DNA of 64,000 nucleotides, from contig JAGPYM010000010.1 of the NCBI GenBank assembly GCA_020736575.1, positions 124,001 to 188,000 on the forward strand. Direction: 5' to 3'. This DNA comes from Thelonectria olida. Its lineage: Eukaryota; Ascomycota; Sordariomycetes; Hypocreales; Nectriaceae. Below the pieces are notes generated by a model. The model worked only from the letters and a program-made list of their open reading frames with translations, ran no database searches and had not been told where the DNA came from. Of this stretch, positions 22,761-33,387 are shown piece by piece (positions within the stretch are counted from its first letter, which is position 1; the number at the start of each line of letters is the position of its first letter). The position numbers and the translations under genes were made by a program.

Positions 22761-24772
22761 GGCATCGAGCTTGTGGGATTTGGATGGATGCAATCGCGAG
22801 AAGGTGTCGACACGGATGCAGAATGTCCCGCAAGCCGGTTGAGAGTAATTAATTGCGTCACAGTCGAGGAAGCTGGTGATGGGGCTGGACGCGGTTCGTT
22901 GGCTGCTCAACGCGTTGGTCTTAATTGCACCATTTGACACTGCCACAATCCCTCCGCCACAGCGCTAGCTGACGGACATGGGGGTTGGTTGAATCTCAGC
23001 CACGGCGCCATCTCGTCTCAGCGATGATACCAGGGTTAATTCTTGGTAAATCACAAGGTAGTGGTTGTCTTGTGCTGCTTGACATGTCACGAGCGTAATC
23101 AGATTCTCATTGACAGTTGGATGGTGAATAACCAACCCAATCTCCGCCTTCGTTCAATCTGAGGTGCACTGCAAACGCCTTGCTGTGAGCCTCTGAGTGG
23201 GTACATCACAGCCAACCGCGAGAAATACACACGAGGGAGAAGCACTTCGTAAATATGTCATTGATTCCAATTAACGCGGGCAGTCTAGACTTTTCTCTTG
23301 TTAGAATTCCCCGGATATCATGGATCGATCCCCACGTGACAAGCTCGTCCTGCGAGCCCAAAGTAACGACCCCTGGAGTCGGACCCATCACCGGAAGTCA
23401 AATGGTTGCTGCACCAAATTCAGATGCCCACACCAGCATATGGGAAACTGTAAGGAATTTTAATTCTCAAATTCTATCAAGAGCTATCGTAATTTTAGCT
23501 CAAGGTTAAATCAGGCTAAGACTTAGATTAGGAGTCGAGTAAGGACTTGGATGAGAACTCAGGTCAGAGCCGATGACATAGTAACGCCGCGATCGAGATG
23601 GCGATAAGGAATAGAGGGATAAAGCCCAGGAGAATGCCTCCAATCACGAGAACAAGATGTCAAATGGGAATGAGTACAATGACAAAGGAAAGGGCGAAAC
23701 GAAGAAAGGAAAAGGTGGTAATAAGTCCTACCCCCACCCACCCCAAGCAGGCTACTCATGAGCAAGCCAACACCGACCAGTCCGAGGCTGATGGCATGGG
23801 GGGCTCAGGAATAGACTTCGATAATACGACTTGGCACCATCAACTAATTACCGTAAATATCTTCAGTGAGATAAGCAAGATGATTATCGTAATGATTGCG
23901 CATATGTCGCAGTTCCAGTCCAAATAGCGGCTGAAGATCGTTCGAGTGTTTTTGAGTTAAGGTACCTACGCGAAGAAATATATGCTAACTGCCTGGGTAT
24001 GTCGCCAGTTACTTCACGTTCAATGGCCACACCTAGTGGCCCAGGCGAAGTTATTATTCCTCAATGGTTACAGTTCACGGCTAATAAAGTAAGATAGGCA
24101 AAGAAATTTAGATTCTCTAAACAACTCATCTAAACAAGGAGAGAACAACCAAACATTCGTTTGAGATCTCACAATGCGCGATACCGTTACCCTAGAGGTA
24201 AACCACCCCCTCAAAAAAAGAAAACATGGGCAATGGGCAGTGCAATTTAAACGGAGCAATAATTATACTTCATTTCTAACTAAAGCTCAAAAGTAAGTGC
24301 CTGGGCCTGCTCAGTCTGCTAATGTCTGGTTTGTGGCTGAACAAGGAGTCGACTGACTCATGTCGTGCGTTCGAACAAGTTGCAACTTTGCAAGAAGCAG
24401 GATCCAATCGCCAGTGACCAGTCGCTGTTGTAATAGCCGATTCAACCAACCAACTTGCACTTTCAATTTCATAGAAAAAGGCTAGTTTAATCAAATAGGT
24501 AAACAATCGCTCCCCGGGATGGGCGGCCAATGCACCTTCCGACAGAATGGAATGCGTGTGTCGCCTCGGGTTGGCGCGCAGTTGTGGTAACCATCCCATC
24601 CTCTTGTGCAGCGATGAGGGTCATGCAGAGGGCTACGATAATTTCTCACACTCATTTGTGAATATTGAGTTGAAGATGGATGCAAAAAGATATTTCCCAC
24701 GACGTTACGACACGACAACCGACAAGACGCAGAGAGATAAATGTGAAATGGATGCAAAAAGTAAATTTGAGG
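22761..24772. other. Intergenic, no gene supported
   Basis: These 2 kb hold no frame with a family motif. On the minus strand between 23573 and 23935, short hydrophobic frames could be joined by plausible splice sites to mimic a small membrane protein, but I found no conserved motif or start. The part from about 23900 to 24300 is AT-rich. Confidence 0.45.
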
Positions 24773-24862
24773 GGCTCCATCGGGATTCGAACCCGAGGCC
24801 TCAGCCAATCTTTGAGCAAGCAGAGTCCCAAAGGCTGAATCATACCACTAGACCATGGAGCC
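24773..24862 (-). tRNA. tRNA-Pro(UGG) with a 19-nt intron
   Basis: The minus strand folds as a complete tRNA. The acceptor stem GGCTCCA pairs with TGGAGCC. The D-arm carries GTCTAGTGGTATGAT. The anticodon stem CAGCC/GGCTG encloses TTTGGG and then extra bases. The T-arm is TCGGGTTCGAATCCCGA. The anticodon is TGG, decoding proline. The anticodon loop is 26 nt instead of 7, which fits a 19-nt intron after position 37, the usual place in eukaryotic nuclear tRNAs. The B-box GGTTCGAATCC is perfect. Confidence 0.95.
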
Positions 24863-25248
24863 AGTTGTGATTATATCTGAGCTGAACTTATTGTGATATA
24901 TGACAGGTAATTCCATAGGGGATCCGAACGAAAGGGCCCCCAGGCGCGAAAAGCATTTGAAATGCGCTCAGAATTTCCCAAGAATCTTTCACTCTTTGGA
25001 TCTCCCATTCTCAAAAATGCCATCTCAAACTCCGCCCGTCATAGCCAGCCTATTCGCCCTTGATAACCGACACTGTTACACAAGACGACCCCTTTTTGCC
25101 GTTTCTCACCGCCTCAGCCTGGTCTAAGACATTCGAGTCAATCGAGACACTCCTCCCTGTCATCTCTGTTGTTGCCTTGTACTGACGCTGTGTTGAGATT
25201 AATGCTTCTATCGACCTTTCTTGGACCTTTAATACCCAAGCCGACGCA
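24863..25248. other. Spacer between tRNA-Pro and the PH gene
   Basis: About 390 bp with no coding signal. I looked here for remains of a DH domain belonging to the downstream Cdc24-like gene and found none. Confidence 0.5.
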
Positions 25249-26140
25249 ATGAGCCAGAAAGATGCGCAACAAGACGACGACTCCATGTCCGATGGGTCCA
25301 GTGGACAGGGGCCCATGGCCCTCAAATACGAGACGGTGGAAGAGAGATTTGGAATAACCCGAGATCAAATGATGCAAATGGCCATCATGGACTTGACACA
25401 GAGAGTCCTCGATTGGAAAGGGCACAAAATAGAGGACTTCGGCAAGCTCATGTTGTATGATCGTGTCCCAATTTGTGCATCACATCGACCTAGCTTCAAA
25501 CTGGTATGATCCGCGAGTCAGCGAGAGTGATGATTGTTGAGACATTAACCTGATTGATGACTAGTATATCGTATACCTCTTTGAGAAACTGATTCTTTGC
25601 TGTAAAGAGAAGAACTATTCTGCCGAGGAATTAGCTGCAAGGGGCTTACAGGCACCTGCTCCGTCTACTGCGGATATCGACAAACTGATGAAGGATGTTC
25701 TGTCACGACAACCGCAATCCGATCCTGAGAAGCCGGAAGACAAACCGGAAGATATACCAGAAGAAACCTCGAAGGAGAAGTCAGAAGAAGAGCCGAAAGA
25801 GCAGCCGGAAGAGGAAAACGACCCCTACCTCTTTTTGCAAGGCAGAATCTTTGGCAACTCCATCACCGATATTATGAACTTTACGACAGAAGGTAAACCG
25901 CCCCACTATCCACGACTCGATCTGATTTGCCGTTCTGAACTTTCAATAGAAGCCTACGTAGTTGAGATCTTCTGGACGTCCGATGACGGCAAGGACCATT
26001 ACTTCTCCATGCACTTTGAATACAGAGAAGACATGGAAAGCTGGACAGATGCATTGGTGGCAATGAATGAGATGAATCCCACGCCAGCCCAGGAACAGGC
26101 GGACAAAATAGTAAGGGATAAAACAATAAAGCCCGTCTAA
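25249..26140 (+). CDS. Free-standing Cdc24-like PH-domain protein
   Basis: Exons 25249-25503, 25565-25892 and 25950-26140 encode 257 residues. The middle resembles the PH domain of the Cdc42 exchange factor Cdc24: LTQRVLDWKGHKIEDFGKLM, LYDRVPI, then YIVYLFEKLILCCKEKNY, LQGRIFGNSITDI and AYVVEIFWTS, ending with an EDMESWTDALVAMNEM helix. An acidic Glu/Lys/Pro linker (about 130-155) sits where Cdc24 has a loop. The CH and DH (RhoGEF) domains that precede the PH in Cdc24 are absent, and so is the PB1 domain after it, so it cannot be an exchange factor by itself. It may bind phosphoinositides or compete with Cdc24. The second intron is 57 nt, in frame and without a stop, so retention would simply insert 19 residues. 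The coding frame is intact. Confidence 0.7.
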
Positions 26141-28028
26141 ATATGCCACGGTGCGGGCTGCATGGTTGAAACCTCGAAGATTTTCAACTGGATATCATCA
26201 GTGCTGCAAGGGTTTCGGATCAACAATTAGATTTGAAGAGAGCTCGGAAACGGACCAAATGTGTAAACTCTCGAGAGAAGTGCATGCAAATGCTAAATGG
26301 CCAAGGGTTATCCGCGAATCGCAGCATGGTTGTAAGGAGAAGAAGCGTCAATATCCCCAAATCGAGAGAAAATTGAGAGCAAGAACTAGGCAACATCTGT
26401 CAAGCACTTAACTCTGCACAAGCGCTCGAATCAGAGTGTCAAGCCCGTGTCTGGAAGAGTCTGAAAAAAAAAAAAAAAAAGACTGCATTGTATACAAGAA
26501 ATTCGCTGACAAGAAGTGCCATCGAAATAACCTCACCCGCGCAGGGGTTGGTCCCGCCCTCATGCACACATCAAGAACACGTCCACTTCACATGCCTCAC
26601 CGAGGAAATCATATCAGGTTACCAAGGATTACCTACCGAGCCGAAATGTACCGCCTTCCTGTATAGGTCAGCCCGGCTCTTTTGTCCTCGCCGCGCGATC
26701 GAAATAGCTGCGCATCGTCAAGGGTTGGCGGCCTTGGCCTTCGCACGTCATACCCGCCATGGCCAACAACCGTTAGGCCGGGAACGAACTGCAGCCAATG
26801 GGTTTGTAAACTCGCTTGGCCAAGTCAATACGTGATGTGAATGTTGGGAACTTATGATATTGGATCATCAAAAGACTGCTGAGAAAAGGGCGTAGTGGCT
26901 GCCACGACAAGATGACTGTGGCCAGCGATGTTGGTGAGCACTGGTCTGATATGATGACAATTGCCTGAAGTTGATGCAATGCCAGTAGGCCAACTGAAAG
27001 ACCTGGAAGTGCATGAAACATTGAATCCGCTTATACGTTGCATGCATGATATACTCGGGACACGCCGAAGGATGCATGGCCTCGCGTCGATCACGGTTAC
27101 GACAATGAGACCTGGTCACTCCACGATCGAGACCTCAAACCATGAAAAAACTTGCTCGGGTTTGTCCGTCTGTTCGCGGCCCTCCCATCCTGTTAGTATC
27201 ACATCACATCATGGCACCGGCCCAACCGTTTGGTCAAGTCGGAATGCTCAGTGTAAGCCGCGTACCAGCCGGACGGATAGTCGACTCCGTCCAAATTAAT
27301 ATTCCCCCCATGCCGGGCCCGGCAGACGAAGCTATTCTGTACAGAAGCGGAAGGTGAGCAAAGGCATTACCAAGTGGAATCAAGGCGTTGGGAGCCTTTG
27401 ATGCCTTGACGGTCTCATCCCAGGAGCCGCATGCCAGATGAAGTCTCGGGGTGGGTAAAATTTGCAGCGGCGCCGGCTGTGATTGGTGTTGCAACTGGGG
27501 CCTTTGCGATCACATCAGATCGCGCCATCGACCCGGTCGTCCCCAAGAACGAAACCATGACACATTCGCTGCCCACGTTGGACAGGGGCATCATCTGGGA
27601 GTGCCCGGAGCCTCTGCAAACCTCGGAAAGCCGCGTCTTCCCGTTGCCCCCGAAACCTAGGCGGTTCCTATTCGGCGCTTCTGCTGCTGCTGTGTCGCGA
27701 ACCGCCCCAACGATGACACGATCTAGTCTCGCGGCCCCAGGCCCGAGCCGCGGACACGCTTACCTTCTGGCTCGTTTCTAGACTCTTTGCCCCAAGGGCG
27801 AGAAGCTCTGTGCTCCCCAGGGGTCTGGGAGAACGGTGCCACTCTGATGGAGCCTTTTACGTTTCTGCGTCCCGCGCTCGAGGTTTAAGGCGGCAGCACA
27901 ACTATTTTATAAGGTCATGGAATCCCAACTTTGTGGATGAACTTTATATTCCATTCCTTACTCAGGTCTCCTCTTCTTCCTCTCTCTCCTTTCATACTTT
28001 GGCTTGTTCAATACTCCTGCCGTCAACT
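26141..28028. other. Intergenic, no gene supported
   Basis: About 1.9 kb with a 17-base A run at 26464-26480 and only unrecognised short frames. The 3' end (27900-28028) contains 'ttttataagg' and a CT-rich leader typical of the downstream permease promoter. Confidence 0.5.
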
Positions 28029-29726
28029 ATGAGCCACGACGACGACCCGAAAGGCCCTGCGCCCTACGATGGCACCAAGCAAGATGGCCACTCCTCCAAC
28101 GCCGGCTCTGATACCGAAGCTGGTGCGTTCAACAGCTGATATCAGTGACAATACATCTTGCCAGCCTTACTAACCCTGGTCCCATAGGCCGTCAAAATGC
28201 TGCAAGCGATGCCAAACGCCAGATCGGTATCCTCAGTGCATGCATGCTCATCTTCAACCGAATGATCGGTACCGGCATTTTCGCGACTCCGTCCTCCATT
28301 CTCGCACTCACTGGCAGCACTGGTTTGTCTCTGTTCATGTGGGTTGCCGGCGCCCTGATTGCTTTTGCCGGCACGGCCGTCTATCTCGAATTCGGTACTG
28401 CTCTTCCCAAGAACGGAGGTGAGCTCAACTACTTGGAATATGTCTACCGGAAACCAAAGTTCCTCCTTACTGCCATGTATGCTGGCTACGTCATCCTACT
28501 GGGTTGGGCTTCTGGAAACTCGGTCGTCTTTGGCGAGTACATCCTCCACGCTGCCCAGGTCGACGTCGACCGCTGGAACCAGCGTGGTGTCGGCCTGGCC
28601 TGTATCACCGTTGCTTTCCTCATCCACGGCACTGCTCTGAAGTGGGGTATTCGTCTCCAAAACGCCCTCGGCATCATCAAGATCATCATCATCATCATCA
28701 TCATCCTGGGAGGCTTCGTTGCTCTCGGCGGACACCTCAAGATTGACGAAAAGCCCAACAACTTCCACAACGCCTTCGAGGGCACCACCGGAAGCGCCTA
28801 CGGTGTCGTCACTGCCCTGTACAACGTCATTTGGAGCTTCGTTGGTTACAGCAACGCCAACTATGCTCTGAGCGAGACCAAGAACCCTGTGCGCACCCTC
28901 AAGATTGCAGCTCCCGTCGCCATCATCACCGTTTCCATCCTTTACATGCTCGTCAACATTGCCTACTTTGCCGCCGTGCCCAAGGCCGAGATTCTGGCCT
29001 CGAAGCGCCTCGTCGCTGCTTCTCTCTTCCGAAACGTCTTTGGCGGCACTGCCGAACGCGCCCTGTCCGTCTTTGTCGCCTTGTCTGCGTTTGGCAACGT
29101 CCTTAGTGTCATCTTCTCCCAGGGCCGGCTTGTGCAGCAGCTTGGTCGTGAGGGTATCTTGCCCTTCTCTCGCCTCTGGGCCAGCAACCGTCCTTTCAAC
29201 GCTCCTCTTGCTGGTCTCTTTGAGCACTGGGTTGTCTGCGTCGTTGTTATCCTCGCGCCCCCCCCTGGTGATGCTTACAACTTCATTCTCAAGTAAGTTC
29301 AGAATGCAATCGCCCCTATAATCATATACTGACCTTGATAGCCTCATTTCCTATCCTCTCGCCATCGTCAACGCCACCGTTGCTGCTGGCCTCGTCCATC
29401 TTTACCTCAACCGTGAGGCCTGGGGCTGGAACCCACCGATCAAGGCCACCCTCCCTGTCGTTGTCTTCTTCATGCTCAGCAACATCTACCTTGTCATTGC
29501 CCCATTTGTGCCCCCGGAGGATGGCCAGAACGTCTACGAGGATCTGCCCTACTGGATTCACTGTGTCGTCGGCTTCGCTGTCCTCGCCGCTGGTGGTGTG
29601 TATTGGCTGTTCTGGGCCAAGATTCTTCCCAAGCTCGGCCACTACGAGCTCACCCGAGAGACTGTCGTTGATGAGATCGATGGTTGGGAGGCAAGTGTCT
29701 TTGTCAGGAAGCCTCTCAGTAACTAA
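28029..29726 (+). CDS. Mup1-like methionine/amino-acid permease
   Basis: Three exons, 28029-28122, 28188-29292 and 29342-29726, encode 527 residues with twelve predicted membrane segments. It belongs to the LAT/APC family close to yeast Mup1: ACMLIFNRMIGTGIFATPSS in TM1, NGGELNYLEYVYRKP after TM2, FVGYSNANYALSETKNP in TM6, SRLWASNRPFNAPL, and a C terminus FVPPEDGQNVYEDLPYW then VYWLFWAKILPKLGHYEL. It should import methionine or a related amino acid at the plasma membrane. One membrane segment contains eight consecutive Ile encoded by a perfect (ATC)8 run (28682-28705). It is a paralogue of the gene at 10289-12052 and has an intact C terminus. Confidence 0.92.
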
Positions 29727-29967
29727 ATACTGCCTCCGTTCGCCTCAATTAGCATAATCAGTTACAATTAGCGTATTTTAATTAGAAAGAGCACATATCA
29801 GCGTCAGCTATGAGATTAAGTGTCTAATAATTGTTCGTCGCTCGCGATATGTCCGGTCTAGCACACAGTATCCCTATGATCTTTTCCCACGCTCCCCAAT
29901 GACACAAAATTGATAGGTGAGGTTGAGTACGTACAAATTGTCAAACTCTTACATCCATTCTATCCAC

Positions 29968-30660
29968 TTATCCTTCAATTCCAAACGGGTCAACATTAGG
30001 ATCCTCATGTCTCGTGTACTCCATCCAAACCGCAATATCCTTTGCAATCTTTTCTCCATGAATGGCCTTGATAAACCCAAACATTAAATCAATTCCCGAG
30101 CACACACCAGACGAGGTCCAAATATTTCCATCCACGACCCATCGAGCCTGAGGAATCCAGTTCACCTCCGGCCGCCACGTCGGAATAACCTTCCAAGCCC
30201 CCTTGAAAGTCGTAGCCCTCTTTCCATCGAGGAGACCGGTGAGGGAGGTGATGCCAGCACCAGTGCAGACAGTAATGAGATATTTGAGGTTCGGGTATTG
30301 CTTTAGGATGAACTTTCCGATGGGATCACACACGGCGGGATTGGGTTGGCCAGCATTCTCTGGCTCAGGGTCGAAGCAACCCATACCGCCAGGGATGATA
30401 AGTACGTCGAGCTGCGGAGCAGTGTCAAAGGTGTGAGTCGGCGTGAGAAGCTCTGACGTGGTGAATGGAGGCATGCCCATTTTCTCGGGCCAGACCTTGG
30501 GGAATGTAGATGTAGGCTCAAGGGTCTCCGTGATGATGGAAAGGGAGATGCCCTCGACGTGGGTAGAGAGAACGTTCAACACATCGACCGGGCCGCAGAC
30601 GTCAATCAGTTGGAAGCCCGGATAGACGACGATGCCATACTTCTTCGGAGTGCCGCTCAT
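29968..30660 (-). CDS. DJ-1/PfpI-family protein
   Basis: A single exon encodes 230 residues. The fold signature is clear: YGIVVYPGFQLIDVCGPVDV at the N terminus (with the conserved Asp-x-x-Gly-Pro), VLIIPGGMGC in the centre, and the nucleophile elbow TVCTGAGITSLTGLLDGKRA with Cys132, followed by the substrate-side ATTFKGAW. Members of this branch resemble bacterial isonitrile hydratase and fungal ThiJ/PfpI-like enzymes, and many have no proven substrate. It is presumably cytosolic. The start was taken at the Met of MSGTPKKYG, which lies right before the first beta strand. An in-frame upstream Met at 30762 would add 34 residues (after MGLPILEIS) and seems to lie in the leader. Confidence 0.88.
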   Translation of the reverse strand: MSGTPKKYGIVVYPGFQLIDVCGPVDVLNVLSTHVEGISLSIITETLEPTSTFPKVWPEKMGMPPFTTSELLTPTHTFDTAPQLDVLIIPGGMGCFDPEPENAGQPNPAVCDPIGKFILKQYPNLKYLITVCTGAGITSLTGLLDGKRATTFKGAWKVIPTWRPEVNWIPQARWVVDGNIWTSSGVCSGIDLMFGFIKAIHGEKIAKDIAVWMEYTRHEDPNVDPFGIEG

Positions 30661-33019
30661 ATTTAGTGAAGAAAAGGTGGAAATGGTGTGAGTTTGGTAT
30701 ATGTTCAGATGAGTCTGAGCTTTATATGTTGAAATAGAGATTTCTAAGATAGGGAGCCCCAAGCCTTACTTATACATCATCCTTCATGTAGATATGCGCT
30801 CAGAGTGAAACACTTCCGCTCGACATCTTGGCCTGAACAATTTGATACTCAGTTTTACAGCGACGGGTTAAAGGACTGACGTTTTGGTCGCATGATTAAT
30901 GATGAACCCCCGGATCCGCAGATACATGATTTCTTTTGAGATGATCAGATGGGCTGATTTCTCCGCATGTCTAGACTCTAGTTGTCGCGAATGAATGGCC
31001 AAATGCAGCCCTACGGCGCAAGTTGACCCCTGCATGTAAGCCTCTAACGTTCCATCTTGATCAACGGTCGCGCTTGGAGCGCTTTTTTCAATTATCCCTT
31101 TCCCCTTGAGAAAATCCGCGTGAATCAAGAGGTTCTGGGCCCATCCCTCCTCATGATACTTGATTCTCACATGACGGAGTTGAGCACACAGATCTGGACT
31201 GTGTAGTCTCTTGCTTACCAAGGAGCTCTGGCATTCGGCACATGAAAAAGAGGCCAGCAGCTCAATTGGTAGTCGAATAATAGCGTGGTAAATTGACTAA
31301 TCGCGGAGGTAGTAACCGCCCACACAGTACTTGCGAGATGGCATTAAACTCTCGTATAATAGCCAATCCTGTCCCCCAGCGAGCTCATCAAGAGTCACCA
31401 TGTGCATCGTGTCCTCGGAAGATGCGACCTGCATTTAGAAATGATCACTTGAGACAAATGGGGTAAAGTTCCATGTGCTTGCGGATCCAAGGCGTCCATG
31501 TTACCCCAGTCCCCAGACCCCAGATATCGTTGCCGTGGGGGAATTCCTGGCCAATCCAGATGTCGATCCAAGGAAGATTTCAAGATTCTACTCTCTTCCC
31601 CTCTTAAGTTGCGGTTCCGCAAGTTTATTAGTCACCGGTTGATATGCACTACCGTCGCCGCCAGCTTCGTGCTACTTCAGGGTGAAGTGCCCCCATTGGC
31701 GGGACTATATGCATCTCATATCCCATCCAACCTTCCACAACTTCTGGATGGTGTCCTGAATTCGTATCGACGCCTCCAAGCGCGGTTTAGGATATGCCAA
31801 TGATCATCTGCGTCCTCGCGGCTCCGTGCTGACGGAGCCGCATTGATTTTACGTGTAGTCGGAACCGCATTAGGTTCCTTGCATCCGAGCCGTAGTCGCA
31901 TACGACCTATCCCAAGCGAAGTATCATTTTAGGATTTCATCTGGGGAATGGGTGAAAGTGTTGCTTCGTTGCTCAATAGCGATGACGTTTGGATTGGGAT
32001 GAAGCTTGGCTCCTTGATGTGGACATACCTATGACCAACTACTCGCGGCAAGGAGTCGTTAGTAAGAAAAAGGACCCAATGGACTTAATGAGGTAAAAGA
32101 TAAGATTTTCGAGCATGTAGCCAATGCATATCTGGCACATGGCTTCTATTTGATGCATACTAGCAATGACACACTTGCCAATGGCATTGCAAACGACATG
32201 GACTAAGAAGTAGAATTGTAGTCTAGGTAGTTAATTCGTACCTAAGGGAGACTTTAGTTCGTCATGACTTCGTTTGCAGGGCCCCGGCCACAAGAATGAT
32301 AAACACAATTATAAAAGTACATTAAGCTCCATTTCTACGTCTGGACTCTCTTGGACGATAGTAGTTAACTCTTGCTACAGAATTGAACACTAGCGAGACA
32401 ACTGAAAGGCAACACTGTCCTCCAACCCCGAGGCCTTGGTTTATGTTGGCTTAGTTTCTTAGGTGTCTTGTACAGCTTGGTTGTTAGGAAACTCCATTAT
32501 TCCTAGGGCCACGTCCATGAAGCCACGGAAGGTGCTTTACAGGATCACGAGTCCAAGACACTTCAGTAAACCCTCTTACAGTATGAATAGCTGAGTCTCA
32601 AAACCATCTGGAGTTTTAACTCGGTTACCTTCTTAGTTGATCTAATAATATCCAGGTTGATAGCACCTGGACGGTGTCATATACGGACAGAGCTCAATAT
32701 GATACAACATATTAATTGGGGGTTGAGACGTGCATTGGAGGAATGAAGTTGATATTCTCTAGCTATTGGCGTTGCGCGGACCTTAGAGCCAACGCAATCA
32801 AGGCAAATGCACTGTTGTCCTGCATCACAATGCCAAGCATAAAAAGGAGTGTACTTCGCTAACGGGGGGCGTTGTTGTAAAGCGTGTTTGTCATCGTGCA
32901 AAAGAGTGTACGCCATCCGAGCGAGTGGCTTTCATAACCATAAACAGACAGACTCGTGATGTGCTTCGAGCACAATCCCGTTCACCCAAACTCGGCAGTC
33001 AAGCTGGGTGCTTATGAGT
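30661..33019. other. Gene-poor intergenic region
   Basis: About 2.4 kb, AT-rich between 31900 and 32700. A 117-codon minus-strand frame at 30868-31221 has no recognisable motif. A perfect hairpin at 31818-31841 and a smaller one at 31861-31878 are annotated separately. I see nothing else. Confidence 0.5.
31818..31841. repeat. Perfect 10-bp inverted repeat with 4-nt loop
   Basis: GCGGCTCCGT (31818-31827) and ACGGAGCCGC (31832-31841) are exact reverse complements around a 4-nt loop. A second inverted repeat, GGAACC/GGTTCC with a 6-nt spacer, follows at 31861-31878. Function unknown. Confidence 0.5.
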
Positions 33020-33387
33020 TTAGGTCCAGCACTGCCCAGAACCGGGTCCTGGCTGGCACTGAGTTCGGCCTCCGTTGCATGACCAGCAGCCATAGTCGCC
33101 GCCGCACTGGCACTTCCCAGCCTCACAGTCGGCGTGGGGCGAATAGCAAGGGAAACAGTCGCAGCGAGCCTCGAGGCCACGCAAGGTCAACATTTTCTGG
33201 TGTGGTGTCAGTGGGGAGAAGACGTAGGTATGATTGTTGGCCAGCAGCCGTGAATGATATGTCAGAGCCGTACCTTGTCGATACCCTTGTAGGTGTATTC
33301 GCCTTCGGAGATGACGGCGTTGTCGGGCTCAGGCATGGCGGAAGCGCCAATGGCCAAGAGGAGGGCAGTGAAGACGGTAGCTTTCAT
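33020..33387 (-). CDS. Small secreted cysteine-rich protein (effector-like), two exons
   Basis: Exons 33387-33274 and 33196-33020 on the minus strand, joined by a 77-nt GT-AG intron, encode 96 residues. The N terminus is a clear signal peptide (MKATVFTALLLAIGASA). A short acidic propeptide-like stretch follows, then a basic segment. The last 45 residues carry ten cysteines (RCDCFPC, DCE, KCQC, GCWSC, QCQ, QCW), an even number that would fit five disulphides. The intron falls just before the cysteine-rich part, with phase 0. I recognise no named family: it is neither an 8-Cys CFEM pattern nor a hydrophobin. Size, secretion and cysteine content fit fungal effectors or antimicrobial-type proteins, but no activity is shown. 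It sits alone in a gene-poor region, a common setting for such genes. Confidence 0.75.

Noticed and set aside
23573..23935. Series of hydrophobic minus-strand frames with possible splice sites, resembling a small membrane protein
   Set aside because: No start, no conserved motif and AT/T-rich composition that yields hydrophobic codons by chance; kept only as a note for RNA-seq.
28496..29347. 283-codon minus-strand open frame
   Set aside because: Antisense to the intact Mup1-like permease, with no motif.
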